A stretch of 27,566 nt of DNA from the NCBI GenBank assembly GCA_910588495.1, contig CAJUPU010000039.1:1-27566 (forward strand). The letters run 5' to 3'. Under the pieces are notes generated by a model. That model was not told the origin of the DNA. It worked only from the letters and a program-made list of their open reading frames with translations, and searched no databases. The stretch is from an uncultured Oscillospiraceae bacterium. Its GTDB lineage: Bacteria; Bacillota; Clostridia; Oscillospirales; Oscillospiraceae. The position numbers and the translations under genes were made by a program. Shown piece after piece: positions 1 through 7,108 of this stretch. Every line of letters starts with the position of its first letter. The stretch's first letter is position 1.

Positions 1-334
1 CGCAGCACAAATTCCCGGCTCATGGTGTTCACAAGGCTCACCTCAAAGCTGGACAAGCCGATAGCAGAGGGCACCAGATCGACGCCCTCGATGTCCTTCA
101 AGATTCCCTTGTCCAGCGGCAAGAGATCGCCGTTGTCCACGATGATTTGCATCAGGTCGGCAATGGTGGTGTCCAGCGCGTCCGGGTCCTTTACCCCCAG
201 ACTCACGGTAAGGCTGCTTTGCGGGTCCGTGTCCACCAGGAGCACACGCTTGCCCTGTTGGGCCAGACCGTTGTGGTGGTCTTGCCGACGCCCCCCTTCT
301 GGCTGGTGACGGCGATCACTTTGCATTTGTCCAT
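1..334 (-). pseudogene. ParA-family partition ATPase, frameshifted and cut by window edge
   Basis: The reading starts at ATG 334 behind a good ribosome site (AAAGGAGG, 8 nt spacer) and gives a classic ParA/MinD start with the deviant Walker A motif KGGVGKTTT. Right after it (near position 269) the frame is lost. In the shifted frame the protein resumes as GLAQQGKRVLLVDTDPQSSL and runs on to the window edge with normal ParA sequence such as LVPSAIGLSSFEVSL. The residues that usually join these parts (about five, of the ANLGI kind) are missing, so a short out-of-frame deletion in the DNA explains both. In its family ParA drives segregation of plasmids and of integrative elements. This copy cannot be made intact unless the shift is a sequencing error. 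The 3' part lies outside the window. Confidence 0.85.
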
Positions 335-427
335 GGGTCTTGCCTCCTTTCTCAAAAAATGATAATCGCCGCCCCCGAAAATGCCGGGAACGGCTATGTT
401 GATGGGTCAGTGGCCCACTCCGGGCAG

Positions 428-808
428 TTACCTGTTCTCGTTCATGAGAAGCTCCATCACGCCGTCCATGCCCTCGTCAAAGATGAAGTCCTCGCTCTCC
501 CCCAGAAACTCCTCCATGAACATCTGGGAGAGGGGGACGTACCGCTGGCAGTCGGTGAAGTCCTCGGACGGCGCGATCTCCGTCAGGGCGTAGACGCCCT
601 CCAGCACCTTCATGGCCCCGGTGTAGTCGCCGTGGCTCACCAGGAGCCGCAGGGCCTTTTCTGTGGCCTGCACCATGTCCAGCTCCCCCACCTCCAGAAA
701 GGCGCTCCACAGGGTCGCCACGCTGTCGCGGGCGGTGACGCGGATCTTATCGCACAGTTTGACGGCGCAGCCCACCACATCGCGCCCACTACCTTTTTCC
801 ACTTTCAT
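428..808 (-). CDS. Hypothetical protein upstream of the parA remnant
   Basis: This 126-residue protein is not recognised. The start at 808 is chosen because AAGGAGGG lies 7 nt upstream; longer in-frame starts have no such site. The protein is acidic towards the C-terminus, looks mainly helical, and has no signal peptide, membrane segment or metal motif. Its end (EDFIFDEGMDGVMELLMNENR region) is rich in Asp and Glu. It precedes the ParA remnant by 93 nt on the same strand, and a repeat cluster lies upstream, so a role in maintenance of a mobile element, for example as partner or regulator of ParA, is possible. That is inference from position only. No known ParB motif is visible. Confidence 0.7.
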   Translation of the reverse strand: MKVEKGSGRDVVGCAVKLCDKIRVTARDSVATLWSAFLEVGELDMVQATEKALRLLVSHGDYTGAMKVLEGVYALTEIAPSEDFTDCQRYVPLSQMFMEEFLGESEDFIFDEGMDGVMELLMNENR

Positions 809-832
809 AAATCGATCCCTCCTTGATGATCT

Positions 833-865
833 CATAGCCGACAATGGATATTTCTGACGGCTATG
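833..865. promoter_or_regulatory. 8-bp inverted repeat in front of the hypothetical gene
   Basis: CATAGCCG (833-840) and its exact complement CGGCTATG (858-865) are separated by 17 nt and lie just upstream of the ribosome site of the gene ending at 428. This could be an operator or a leader hairpin. No clear sigma-70 promoter was found here. Confidence 0.4.
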
Positions 866-918
866 TAGGCTTTGTGCAGACCCCAAAACACTCAAACTCA
901 GGACCATCCGAATTTTTC

Positions 919-1072
919 ATTAGCAAGATTCGAAGCCGCTGTTTTGCCCAATTAGCAAACGGGCCTGATTTTTGGCTGAAAATCAAAAGATCTTGCTAAG
1001 CGATTAGCAAGATCTCAGGGGGCGGACAGTATGCAGTTCGATTTGAGTGGGACTGCAACAACGATTAGCAAG
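919..1072. repeat. ATTAGCAAG repeat cluster with a 12-bp palindrome
   Basis: The 9-mer ATTAGCAAG occurs at 919-927, 1003-1011 and 1064-1072, with an 8/9 copy at 951-959 and an inverted 8/9 copy at 992-1000. The inverted copy and the one at 1003 form a perfect 12-bp dyad (988-999 with 1004-1015) around the 4-nt loop GCGA. A second word, GTTCGATTTG, occurs at 1036-1045 and 1101-1110. Such clusters next to a ParA gene are typical of partition centromeres, replication iterons or operator arrays. Which one applies cannot be told from sequence. The 300-base stretch from 866 to 1166 holds no convincing gene. Confidence 0.7.
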
Positions 1073-1166
1073 AGGGCGAAAAAGCGCCTTATGGTTTGAG
1101 GTTCGATTTGTTTCAGGTATGCCACAAAATTGGAAGATCACCGCTGTCGTTCCCATATGTACAATG

Positions 1167-1198
1167 AAAAAGGATAAGAGTGTACTTTCGTCCTTTTT
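1167..1198 (-). terminator. Possible terminator of the toxin-antitoxin operon
   Basis: AAAAAGGA (1167-1174) pairs with TCCTTTTT (1191-1198) around a 16-nt loop, about 30 nt downstream of the toxin stop codon. The A/T-rich arms give a U-tract on either strand. The stem is short and weak, so this is tentative. Confidence 0.35.
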
Positions 1199-1229
1199 GC
1201 AACCTGAAGATGAGCACTCCCATCGTTCT

Positions 1230-1553
1230 CTAAAATGAGATCTCCTTCAAGCGCCGCTCAATATCCGATGCACCGTATAGCACGGCAACCACTATCACGC
1301 AATTGCCACACAGTATATAGAATACAGAATAGTTATCTACCAGCATACGGCGCAACCCAGCCGAGTGTTCCGGCTCAAAGTCCACTACTCGATACCGTTC
1401 TGGAAATATATCCAGGGTTAGGATCTCACTCGCAATTCGGTCATACTGGCGAATGGCTGTCTCAGGTGAACGCAGCCGCTCCGAGATATAGCGGTATATT
1501 TCCTCCATGTCGGACAAGGCTCTGTCCGTGATCTGAACCGTATAGCGCTCCAT
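1230..1553 (-). CDS. RelE/ParE-family toxin
   Basis: This 107-residue basic protein has the RelE/ParE fold pattern: an N-terminal strand (YTVQITDRALSDMEEIYRYI), a helical hairpin (LRSPETAIRQYDRIASEIL), and C-terminal strands with the typical run of Arg and Tyr (RRMLVDNYSVFYIL, then VIVVAVLYGASDIERRL). Toxins of this fold cleave mRNA on the ribosome or poison gyrase; which target applies here cannot be told. ATG 1553 is chosen because it follows the antitoxin stop by one base, as in coupled pairs; an upstream in-frame ATG at 1580 would overlap the antitoxin. The gene appears intact. It is the second gene of the pair and should share the antitoxin promoter. Confidence 0.85.
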   Translation of the reverse strand: MERYTVQITDRALSDMEEIYRYISERLRSPETAIRQYDRIASEILTLDIFPERYRVVDFEPEHSAGLRRMLVDNYSVFYILCGNCVIVVAVLYGASDIERRLKEISF

Positions 1554-1554
1554 A

Positions 1555-1857
1555 TCACAGTGTTCCCCGGAACGTTTCAAAGGCTTGCAAAGCGTCTTGT
1601 ACCCGACCCGCCTCTACATCTTTCAGACCGCTTTGAAGTTTTGCGTGTATTTCATCTGCTGTCATCAGGTCTGCGTTGGTTGATGCAGGCGCTTTTGGCA
1701 GCGTCACAGGAAAAGGTATCCCGCCTACCAATGTGATTTGATTCAAAAACATATCGACCGCAGTAGACATGGGAATACCCAGTTGCCGTAGAATTTCCTC
1801 CGCTTGTTCTTTCAATGTTGGGTTTACCCGCAGATTGAGTGTTGCTGATTTCTCCAT
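1555..1857 (-). CDS. RelB/DinJ-family antitoxin
   Basis: This 100-residue protein begins with the ribbon-helix-helix signature of RelB/DinJ antitoxins: strand ATLNLRVNPTLKEQAEEIL, then GIPMSTAVDMFLNQI. This part binds operator DNA as a dimer, while the Asp/Glu-rich C-terminal half normally wraps and blocks the toxin. The start at 1857 has an AAAAGGGG-type ribosome site. It precedes and is translationally coupled to the RelE/ParE toxin. A promoter with a 9-bp dyad lies directly upstream, which fits autoregulation by the antitoxin or the antitoxin-toxin complex. Together with the ParA remnant the pair is likely a stabilisation module of an element. Confidence 0.9.
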   Translation of the reverse strand: MEKSATLNLRVNPTLKEQAEEILRQLGIPMSTAVDMFLNQITLVGGIPFPVTLPKAPASTNADLMTADEIHAKLQSGLKDVEAGRVQDALQAFETFRGTL

Positions 1858-1880
1858 GACAGTTCATCCCCTTTTCTCAT

Positions 1881-1909
1881 ATTGTAACGCAAACGCCGTT
1901 ACAATGCAA
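1881..1909 (-). promoter_or_regulatory. Promoter and palindromic operator of the toxin-antitoxin pair
   Basis: On the minus strand TTGCAT (1909-1904) and TACAAT (1886-1881) are spaced by exactly 17 nt. A perfect 9-bp inverted repeat, ATTGTAACG (1881-1889) and CGTTACAAT (1897-1905) with a 7-nt spacer, covers the -10 box and most of the spacer. A bound ribbon-helix-helix antitoxin there would block RNA polymerase. Confidence 0.75.
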
Positions 1910-1984
1910 GAAGCATATAGAGAATTTGAAACCCATGTATATTTTTTGTTTGGAGATGTCATCAAGTCTCCATCGAACTATTTG

Positions 1985-2251
1985 CTAGTATAATTTAAGC
2001 CCCATCACAATAACTTCATCTTCTCTCTTAAAACCATACCTCTCATAAAATTTTGAAAGTATACCGTTCCCTATTGTGATGAGATGCACTCCCAGTTTCG
2101 GACATCCTGGCTCATTCAATGCCTCGGCAGATTTCCCGTTGAAATCCAGAAAACATCGCACTGCCCTTCCATACACATCCTGCGTATGCTCCGAGTATGC
2201 CCGGAGCCGCATATCCTGATGGATCTGCTCCAAATAATAATTCGCGTCCAT
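1985..2251 (-). pseudogene. Chimeric remnant: tyrosine recombinase N-terminus joined to GNAT C-terminus
   Basis: An open frame of 88 codons that does not look like one protein. Residues 1 to about 45 (starting MDANYYLEQIHQDMRLRAYS, then EHTQDVYGRAVRCFLDF) match the core-binding SAM-like domain at the start of phage-type integrases. The end (ILSKFYERYGFKREDEVIVM, then GLKLY) matches the last strand-helix-strand of GNAT acetyltransferases. The catalytic domain of the recombinase and most of the acetyltransferase are absent. A GGGGAG ribosome site precedes ATG 2251, so the piece could still be translated. It is read as a deletion scar between two former genes; expression as a functional fusion is unlikely. 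Confidence 0.7.
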
Positions 2252-2300
2252 CGTCTTCAGCTCCCCGTCTTTTTTGGGCGGTATTCGCACCGCTTCTCAA

Positions 2301-2551
2301 GTTTACAGGAAACCTCGCCGATTTGTAAAACCCCCGCGTCAGTGCTTTCGTTCAATGTCTGTTATCAGAAACAGATATCATCATTCTTTATTGTCCCATT
2401 GAACGGTACTATATCTTAGCACTCTGTGTTTCGTGCTTACAACCTCCCAAATTCATATGGAAGCTGCGGTCTAGAGTGCACTTCCTCAGTTTACTGTCCC
2501 TATTCTACCACCGAAACCAGAAAATTGTCCACTGTGTAAAGCAGCGATTTT
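2301..2551. other. Gene-free spacer between element flank and amino-sugar island
   Basis: I see no coding sequence, RNA gene or convincing promoter here. The stretch is clearly more AT-rich than the island to its right, which suggests a boundary between sequences of different origin. Confidence 0.5.
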
Positions 2552-2587
2552 GACGGCGCGGGGATGGGCCGCCATCCCCGCGCCGTC
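2552..2587. terminator. Strong 16-bp GC-rich hairpin after the M55 gene
   Basis: GACGGCGCGGGGATGG (2552-2567) pairs perfectly with 2572-2587 around a 4-nt loop, about 45 nt downstream of the M55 stop codon on the minus strand. There is no proper U-tract on either side, so it may act as an RNA 3' end stabiliser or a barrier rather than a standard intrinsic terminator. Confidence 0.6.
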
Positions 2588-2633
2588 AGGCGTCCCTCTC
2601 AGAGCAAGTTTCCCTGTCCGGATCATTGTCGAT

Positions 2634-3458
2634 TCATGGCGCAGCGCAGTCCTCCCAGGACAGATTCAGCGCCGCGATCAGATCTTCCTCGTGGCGGTAT
2701 CGCTTGCCGGTGCTCACCCCGGGGCAATTTGCGCGGTAGTCGATCTCCACCGTATAGGGTCCGTGGAGCGGGGGCACGCTGAAGGCCCCAGGGTCCGCCG
2801 CAAAAGCGCGCGCGGCGAGACAGGCGGCCTCATAGATTTTCCGCTCTGCCGCCGCAGGATGGAGGTGGATGGCGGAGAGGTTGCGCGCCTCATACTCCTG
2901 CGGGGTGCACTCGCCCCCAGAACCTGGGTCCAGCCCTTTTTTGACCCACGCCGTATAGATGTGGGGGCAGAGCTCACTGGCCTCCCGGCATAGGGCAAGG
3001 TCACCGCAGGCCAGCAGGGGCTTGACACCCAGGGCCGCGCTGATATAGGCGCTCATGCCGAATTCACCCACAGAGCGCCCGTTGACGCGCAGGTCCAGCA
3101 CGTCAAGGGAACTGGTGTGCGCCATATGGGCAAAGGGAGTGCCCGACTTGGCGTGCTGGCCCACCCAGGCGATGGCGTCATACTCGCCGCTGATGCCGAT
3201 GGGATAGGGGCCGGGAAAGCCTCGCTGGTAGAACACGCTCTCATCCAGCCGCATGAGGTCCAGTCCGCCGAATCCGTGCCCGTCAAGCACCAGGATCTCA
3301 CCCGCCCCATTTTCGCGGAATCCCCGGATCGCGGCATTGACCTCCCGGGTCAAAATGGCCTTTCCCTGTTCATAATACCGGCCCTGGGGATACACCCAGT
3401 CGGTAAAGTTCAATACGCCGGCACAGCCCTCCATATCCGTCATGATGATCAGCTTCAT
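2634..3458 (-). CDS. M55-family D-aminopeptidase (DppA-like)
   Basis: This 274-residue protein is a zinc D-aminopeptidase of family M55, which releases N-terminal D-amino acids such as D-Ala from short peptides. The expected metal ligands of DppA are visible: Asp8 and Glu10 in TDMEGCAG, His61 in LDGHGFGG, His102 in GQHAKSG and Glu132 in VGEFGMSA, with His114 in the place of the proposed active-site histidine. The length matches the family. The start at 3458 has AAAGGAGGG 8 nt upstream; there is no signal peptide, so the enzyme is cytoplasmic. It is transcribed away from the LacI gene, and its promoter carries the same operator-like sequence as the neighbouring amino-sugar genes. Processing of a D-amino-acid-bearing, cell-wall-derived substrate is a reasonable inference. 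Confidence 0.9.
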   Translation of the reverse strand: MKLIIMTDMEGCAGVLNFTDWVYPQGRYYEQGKAILTREVNAAIRGFRENGAGEILVLDGHGFGGLDLMRLDESVFYQRGFPGPYPIGISGEYDAIAWVGQHAKSGTPFAHMAHTSSLDVLDLRVNGRSVGEFGMSAYISAALGVKPLLACGDLALCREASELCPHIYTAWVKKGLDPGSGGECTPQEYEARNLSAIHLHPAAAERKIYEAACLAARAFAADPGAFSVPPLHGPYTVEIDYRANCPGVSTGKRYRHEEDLIAALNLSWEDCAAP

Positions 3459-3528
3459 AATGCCGTCCCTCCTTTGGCGTCTTCGCTCGATCTGCTGCTC
3501 CCAGGAAGCGTTAGCTCCCTGTACTTCA

Positions 3529-3557
3529 ATGGTACAACAAACGTTTACTGATTTCAA
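3529..3557 (-). promoter_or_regulatory. Promoter of the M55 gene with embedded LacI-type operator (O1)
   Basis: On the minus strand TTGAAA (3557-3552) and TACCAT (3534-3529) are 17 nt apart. The operator-like AGTAAACGTTTGTT occupies 3549-3536, filling the spacer, so a bound LacI-family protein would block polymerase. Confidence 0.6.
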
Positions 3558-3631
3558 TGTTTGAATTTTCGTTGTTTTCCACAGTAATGAAAATAGTAAT
3601 ATATAGGATTCGTATATTTTGAAATAATGGC

Positions 3632-3696
3632 TTGATTTTTGTGGAAATTAAAGTTATAATCAAGAAAACAAGAAAGTAAACGTATTCTATACGTTT
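3632..3696 (+). promoter_or_regulatory. Promoter of the LacI gene with downstream operator (O2)
   Basis: TTGATT (3632-3637) and TATAAT (3655-3660) have ideal 17-nt spacing. About 15 nt past the -10 lies AGTAAACGTATTCT (3675-3688), inside a perfect dyad AAACGTAT-TCT-ATACGTTT (3678-3696). Its position over the early transcript suggests autorepression. Confidence 0.75.
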
Positions 3697-3711
3697 CTGT
3701 GAGGTGCCCAT

Positions 3712-4779
3712 ATGCCGACCGGAAAAAAACAGACGACGATTGTTGAAATCGCTCGGATCGCCAATACCTCCACCGCCACCGTCTCCCGCGTGCTGAGCGG
3801 CGCGGACTACCCGGTGAGCGAGGCCTTGCGGGAGGCCGTGAAAAAGGCCGCGCGGGAGATGAACTACGTCCCCAACGCCATCGGGCAGTCTTTGAAGATT
3901 GGGAAGAGCCAGGATATCGGCGTGATCATCCCCAACTTCACCAACCCGTTTTACATGCAAATGATCTCTGGCATCGAGTCCGTGTGCCGGAAGGAGGGCT
4001 ATAACCCCATTTTCTGCAGCTCCAACAACGACAGCGCCCGGGAGATCGGGAGCATCGAGCTGCTCCGCAGGAAATGCGTGGAGGGACTCATCCTGTCCTC
4101 CATCCACAAGAGCGCCAAGGAGCTCCAGGCGGCCCTGCGCCTGCACAAACATGTGGTGCTGTTTGACCAGGAGGCCACGCTGGATACCTGCGATTACGTT
4201 TCCTTTGACTTTGAAAGCGGCGGCTTCCTGGCTGTAGACTATCTGCTGAAGCACGGTCACCGCCGTATCGCCTTCCTTACGGCGCCCCTGGAGAACCGGG
4301 CCAGCCGGTCTGCCCTTTACCGGGGGTGCCAGCGGGCCGTCCATCAGTGGCCCGGCCAAGCCTACTGTGAACTGATCTCCACCGACGTGCAGGTGGAGGA
4401 CTACAAGACCTGGGAGTATGAAAACGGCCGACTGCTAGCCCGAGAGTTTCTGCGGCTCTCTCCCCTCCCCACGGCGGCCTTCGTCTACAACGACGTCACT
4501 GCCATCGGCGTGATGAGCCAGCTGGCTGCGGACGGCGTGAGGATTCCAGAGGACGTATCCGTGATGGGTTTCGACAACATCATCACCACAGAATACACCA
4601 CGCCGCCCCTGACAACGGTATCCCAGCCCGCTTTCGATACGGGCGCCATGGCCACCCGGATCATCCTGGACAAGATCATGGGCACAAACATGGCAAACTG
4701 CCGGATCAACCTGCACCCACAGTTGATAGAACGAAAGTCCGTTAAAAATTTGAATGATGATATGGAGGGGGACTGCTGA
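3712..4779 (+). CDS. LacI-family transcriptional regulator
   Basis: This 355-residue regulator has an N-terminal LacI helix-turn-helix (TIVEIARIANTSTATVSRVL, about residues 9-28), a hinge region with the YVPNAIGQSLK stretch, and a periplasmic-binding-protein-like effector domain starting at IGVIIPNFTNPFY. The C-terminal part shows the usual AAFVYNDVTAIGVM and ISVMGFDN-type segments (here VSVMGFDNI). It likely senses an amino sugar or its phosphate and controls the flanking genes through the AGTAAACG operators. Its stop codon overlaps the start of the NagB gene (TGATG), so both are co-transcribed. The organisation (divergent M55 gene, downstream catabolic operon) supports local control. No sign of damage. 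Confidence 0.95.
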   Translation: MPTGKKQTTIVEIARIANTSTATVSRVLSGADYPVSEALREAVKKAAREMNYVPNAIGQSLKIGKSQDIGVIIPNFTNPFYMQMISGIESVCRKEGYNPIFCSSNNDSAREIGSIELLRRKCVEGLILSSIHKSAKELQAALRLHKHVVLFDQEATLDTCDYVSFDFESGGFLAVDYLLKHGHRRIAFLTAPLENRASRSALYRGCQRAVHQWPGQAYCELISTDVQVEDYKTWEYENGRLLAREFLRLSPLPTAAFVYNDVTAIGVMSQLAADGVRIPEDVSVMGFDNIITTEYTTPPLTTVSQPAFDTGAMATRIILDKIMGTNMANCRINLHPQLIERKSVKNLNDDMEGDC

Positions 4780-5561
4780 TGCCTGTAACACAAACCTGGA
4801 TCGACCAGCTGGACGTGCGCGTCTATCCGGACCGTGATGAAATGGGACGCAGCGCGGCCCAGGAAGCGGCGCAAGCCATCCGTGGGCTTCTGGCGGAGCG
4901 CGAGGAGGTCAACCTGATCTTTGCCGCGGCGCCTTCCCAGTCGGAATTCCTCCGCGCCCTCTGCGCGGAAGGGGACATCGACTGGGGCAGGGTAAACGCT
5001 TTCCACATGGACGAGTATGTGGGCCTGGCGGTGGGCCAGGAGGGGTCGTTCACCAACTTCCTCAACAAGAGGGTGTTTGAGCGGCTTCCCTTCAAAGCCG
5101 TCTTTCGCCTGAACGGCGCGGCGGAAGACGCGGATAGGGAGTGCGGGCGGTACGCCCAGCTGCTCCGGGACCACCCGGTGGACCTCATCTTCATGGGGGT
5201 GGGGGAGAACGGGCATATCGCCTTCAACGACCCCTCCGTGGCGGACTTCAACGACAGTGCCGCGGTCAAAGTGGTGGAGCTGGAGCGGGCCTGCCGGATG
5301 CAGCAGGTACACGACAAATGCTTCCCCACTTTGGAGGATGTGCCGGAGCGAGCCTATACCCTGACCATCCCCGCCCTGTTGTCTGCCAATCAGATCTTCT
5401 GTATGGTGCCCGGACGGACCAAGACCGCCGCAGTGGGGCGGATGCTGTCGGGCCAGATCGGGGAGGACTGCCCGGCCAGCATTCTGCGCCGGCACGCCAG
5501 CGCCATCCTCTATCTGGACCTGGACAGTGCGCGGGACTTCCTGCCACGGGGGAGGCCTTGA
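4779..5561 (+). CDS. nagB: Glucosamine-6-phosphate deaminase-like protein (divergent NagB)
   Basis: This 260-residue protein belongs to the NagB/6-phosphogluconolactonase fold, whose NagB members convert glucosamine 6-phosphate to fructose 6-phosphate and ammonia. Motifs seen are FHMDEYVG (75-82), GVGENGHIAFNDP (140-152) and TLTIPALL (194-201). In E. coli NagB the catalytic triad is Asp141, His143, Glu148; aligned by the motif, this protein has Asn144, His146 and Asp151, so two of three positions differ. The form with VADFND and QQVHDKCF belongs to a less studied branch, so the substrate may be another amino-sugar phosphate. GGAGGGGG precedes the start, which overlaps the lacI stop. Cytoplasmic. 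Confidence 0.85.
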   Translation: MPVTQTWIDQLDVRVYPDRDEMGRSAAQEAAQAIRGLLAEREEVNLIFAAAPSQSEFLRALCAEGDIDWGRVNAFHMDEYVGLAVGQEGSFTNFLNKRVFERLPFKAVFRLNGAAEDADRECGRYAQLLRDHPVDLIFMGVGENGHIAFNDPSVADFNDSAAVKVVELERACRMQQVHDKCFPTLEDVPERAYTLTIPALLSANQIFCMVPGRTKTAAVGRMLSGQIGEDCPASILRRHASAILYLDLDSARDFLPRGRP

Positions 5562-5594
5562 ACGATTTGTTTCCAGGAAGTTGGGTACAATAGT

Positions 5595-5623
5595 TTCACC
5601 ATAGGACAGTAAACGATTACTAT
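5595..5623 (+). promoter_or_regulatory. Third LacI-type operator (O3) with possible promoter before the binding-protein gene
   Basis: The near-palindrome AGTAAACGATTACT lies at 5608-5621, upstream of the lipoprotein gene. It overlaps a weak promoter candidate, TTCACC (5595-5600) with TACTAT (5618-5623) at 17 nt. The operator match is the stronger evidence; the promoter assignment is tentative. Confidence 0.55.
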
Positions 5624-5644
5624 ATACAAGAATAGGAGGCTAAT

Positions 5645-6973
5645 ATGAAAAAGATGAAATTGACCGCTCTGCTCCTTGCCCTGTGTATGCTATTGTCCGG
5701 TTGCGGCGGAACGCCCGCCGGGGACGCCAGCAGTGTCCCCAGCAAGTCCGGCGGCGCCAGCACTCCCCCCAGCGCGGAGGGCACAGAAAAACTGTCCGGT
5801 TCCATTGAGATTGGGGTCATGCTGGCGGAGGGGACCTCCGGTTACGACTTCATCACCGGCGTGGGCGACCAGCTGATCATGGAAAACCCGGATTTGCAGA
5901 TCACCTATACCTTCGTCAACACGAAGGCCCGCCCCTTCATCGAGCAGCGCTGGAGGGCCGGCAATCCCCCCGACACCGATTACTATGATTTCAACGCCCA
6001 GGTGCCGTCCACCTATGAGTTCGCCGAGCACCTGCTGGACCTGACGCCTTACCTGGATGCGGACCCCGAATGGCGGGACTCTTTCCAGGAGTCCGTCTCC
6101 GCCGTGACCACCATGGACGGCAAGACCTACGGCGTGGTCACCGACACCCATGTGCTGGGCCTATATTACAACAAGGCCTATTTTGATCAATTTGGCATCG
6201 ATCCCCCTAAGACCTGGGACGACCTGCTGGCCGCCTGTGAGACGCTGAAGGCTAACGGCATCGACCCCATCGCCATCACCGGCACCTACACCCCCTATAT
6301 GGGCACTTGGCTGGACTATCTCATGACCCGCGAGGTGGGCTACACCACCGCCTATAACGCCATCCGTGACGGCAACATGAGCGAGATCCCTGGCCTGCTG
6401 CGGGCCGCCGAAAAGGTGAAGACCCTGGTGGACAACGGCTACCTGCTCAAGGGCTTCGAGGGCACGGACTTCACCGCCGCCCAGATGCAGTTCTTCCAGG
6501 GCAAGGCCGGCATGATCTGCATGGGCACCTGGTTGTCCTCCGAAATGGCCGACTCCATCCCTGCTGACTTCCAACTGGGTTTCTGCGCCTTCCCCTCCGT
6601 GTCCACTGGCGAGGGTGACCAGACAGAGATCCTTAGCCACAGCAACATCATGAGCATCAATAAGGACTCCAAGAACCTGGATGCCGTGCTGGCCTTCGTC
6701 AAGCTCTTCACCAGCGCTGAGGTCCAGACCAGGCGCGCCCAGGAGACGGGGCTGATTTCTGCGGTCAAGGGCGTGCCCGCCCCCGCGGGGACCTTCGGTC
6801 TGGATGAAACGATTGCCAACGCCGGCCCCATGCGTGTGCGACACTTCAGCATGGAGTTCGAGTCTGACCGGAACACCGCCTACTATAACGAGGTGGCCAA
6901 GCTGTTCATGGGTGAGTACACCCCGGAGCAGTTCATTGCGGGCGTGGACCAGGCGATGCAGGCCTTCAAATAA
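5645..6973 (+). CDS. ABC sugar transporter substrate-binding lipoprotein
   Basis: This 442-residue protein is an extracellular solute-binding protein of the sugar (family 1) type. It has a lipoprotein signal peptide with lipobox LSGC and the modified Cys at residue 20, followed by a Ser/Gly/Pro-rich linker to about residue 55. The mature domain contains typical segments such as KTWDDLLAACETLKANGIDP and the FFQGKAGMICMGTW ligand-lobe motif. The protein is anchored on the outer face of the membrane and delivers sugar to the two permeases that follow. A good ribosome site (ATAGGAGG) precedes the start. The ligand cannot be read from sequence; the surrounding NagA/NagB genes point to an amino sugar or an oligomer of one. 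Confidence 0.95.
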   Translation: MKKMKLTALLLALCMLLSGCGGTPAGDASSVPSKSGGASTPPSAEGTEKLSGSIEIGVMLAEGTSGYDFITGVGDQLIMENPDLQITYTFVNTKARPFIEQRWRAGNPPDTDYYDFNAQVPSTYEFAEHLLDLTPYLDADPEWRDSFQESVSAVTTMDGKTYGVVTDTHVLGLYYNKAYFDQFGIDPPKTWDDLLAACETLKANGIDPIAITGTYTPYMGTWLDYLMTREVGYTTAYNAIRDGNMSEIPGLLRAAEKVKTLVDNGYLLKGFEGTDFTAAQMQFFQGKAGMICMGTWLSSEMADSIPADFQLGFCAFPSVSTGEGDQTEILSHSNIMSINKDSKNLDAVLAFVKLFTSAEVQTRRAQETGLISAVKGVPAPAGTFGLDETIANAGPMRVRHFSMEFESDRNTAYYNEVAKLFMGEYTPEQFIAGVDQAMQAFK

Positions 6974-7034
6974 CCGGCGGCACAGGCAGGGGGGTGGGCC
7001 AGGGCAGGCGCGCTGTCCGCCCCTCCCTCGCTCC

Positions 7035-7053
7035 CGCCGCTTCGCGCGCGGCG
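7035..7053. other. Small GC hairpin between binding-protein and permease genes
   Basis: CGCCGC and GCGGCG pair around a 7-nt loop in the 135-nt gap after the binding-protein gene. Such hairpins often protect the upstream mRNA, giving more binding protein than permease. No U-tract, so full termination is unlikely. Confidence 0.35.
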
Positions 7054-7108
7054 TGTCCCCATGCTTCTGAAACGCCGCGGTCAGATTATCTCAGATTGGA
7101 GGGACTCT

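Noticed and set aside
359..826. Plus-strand open frame opposite the small hypothetical gene
   Set aside because: The translation is His-rich and has no ribosome site; the minus-strand gene has a strong AAGGAGGG and a natural composition.
919..1110. CRISPR array
   Set aside because: Repeats are only 9 bp, occur in both orientations and have uneven spacing, with no cas genes nearby.
3526..4359. Minus-strand open frame overlapping the LacI gene start
   Set aside because: It is a shadow of the LacI gene, which has a helix-turn-helix, a good promoter and operator.
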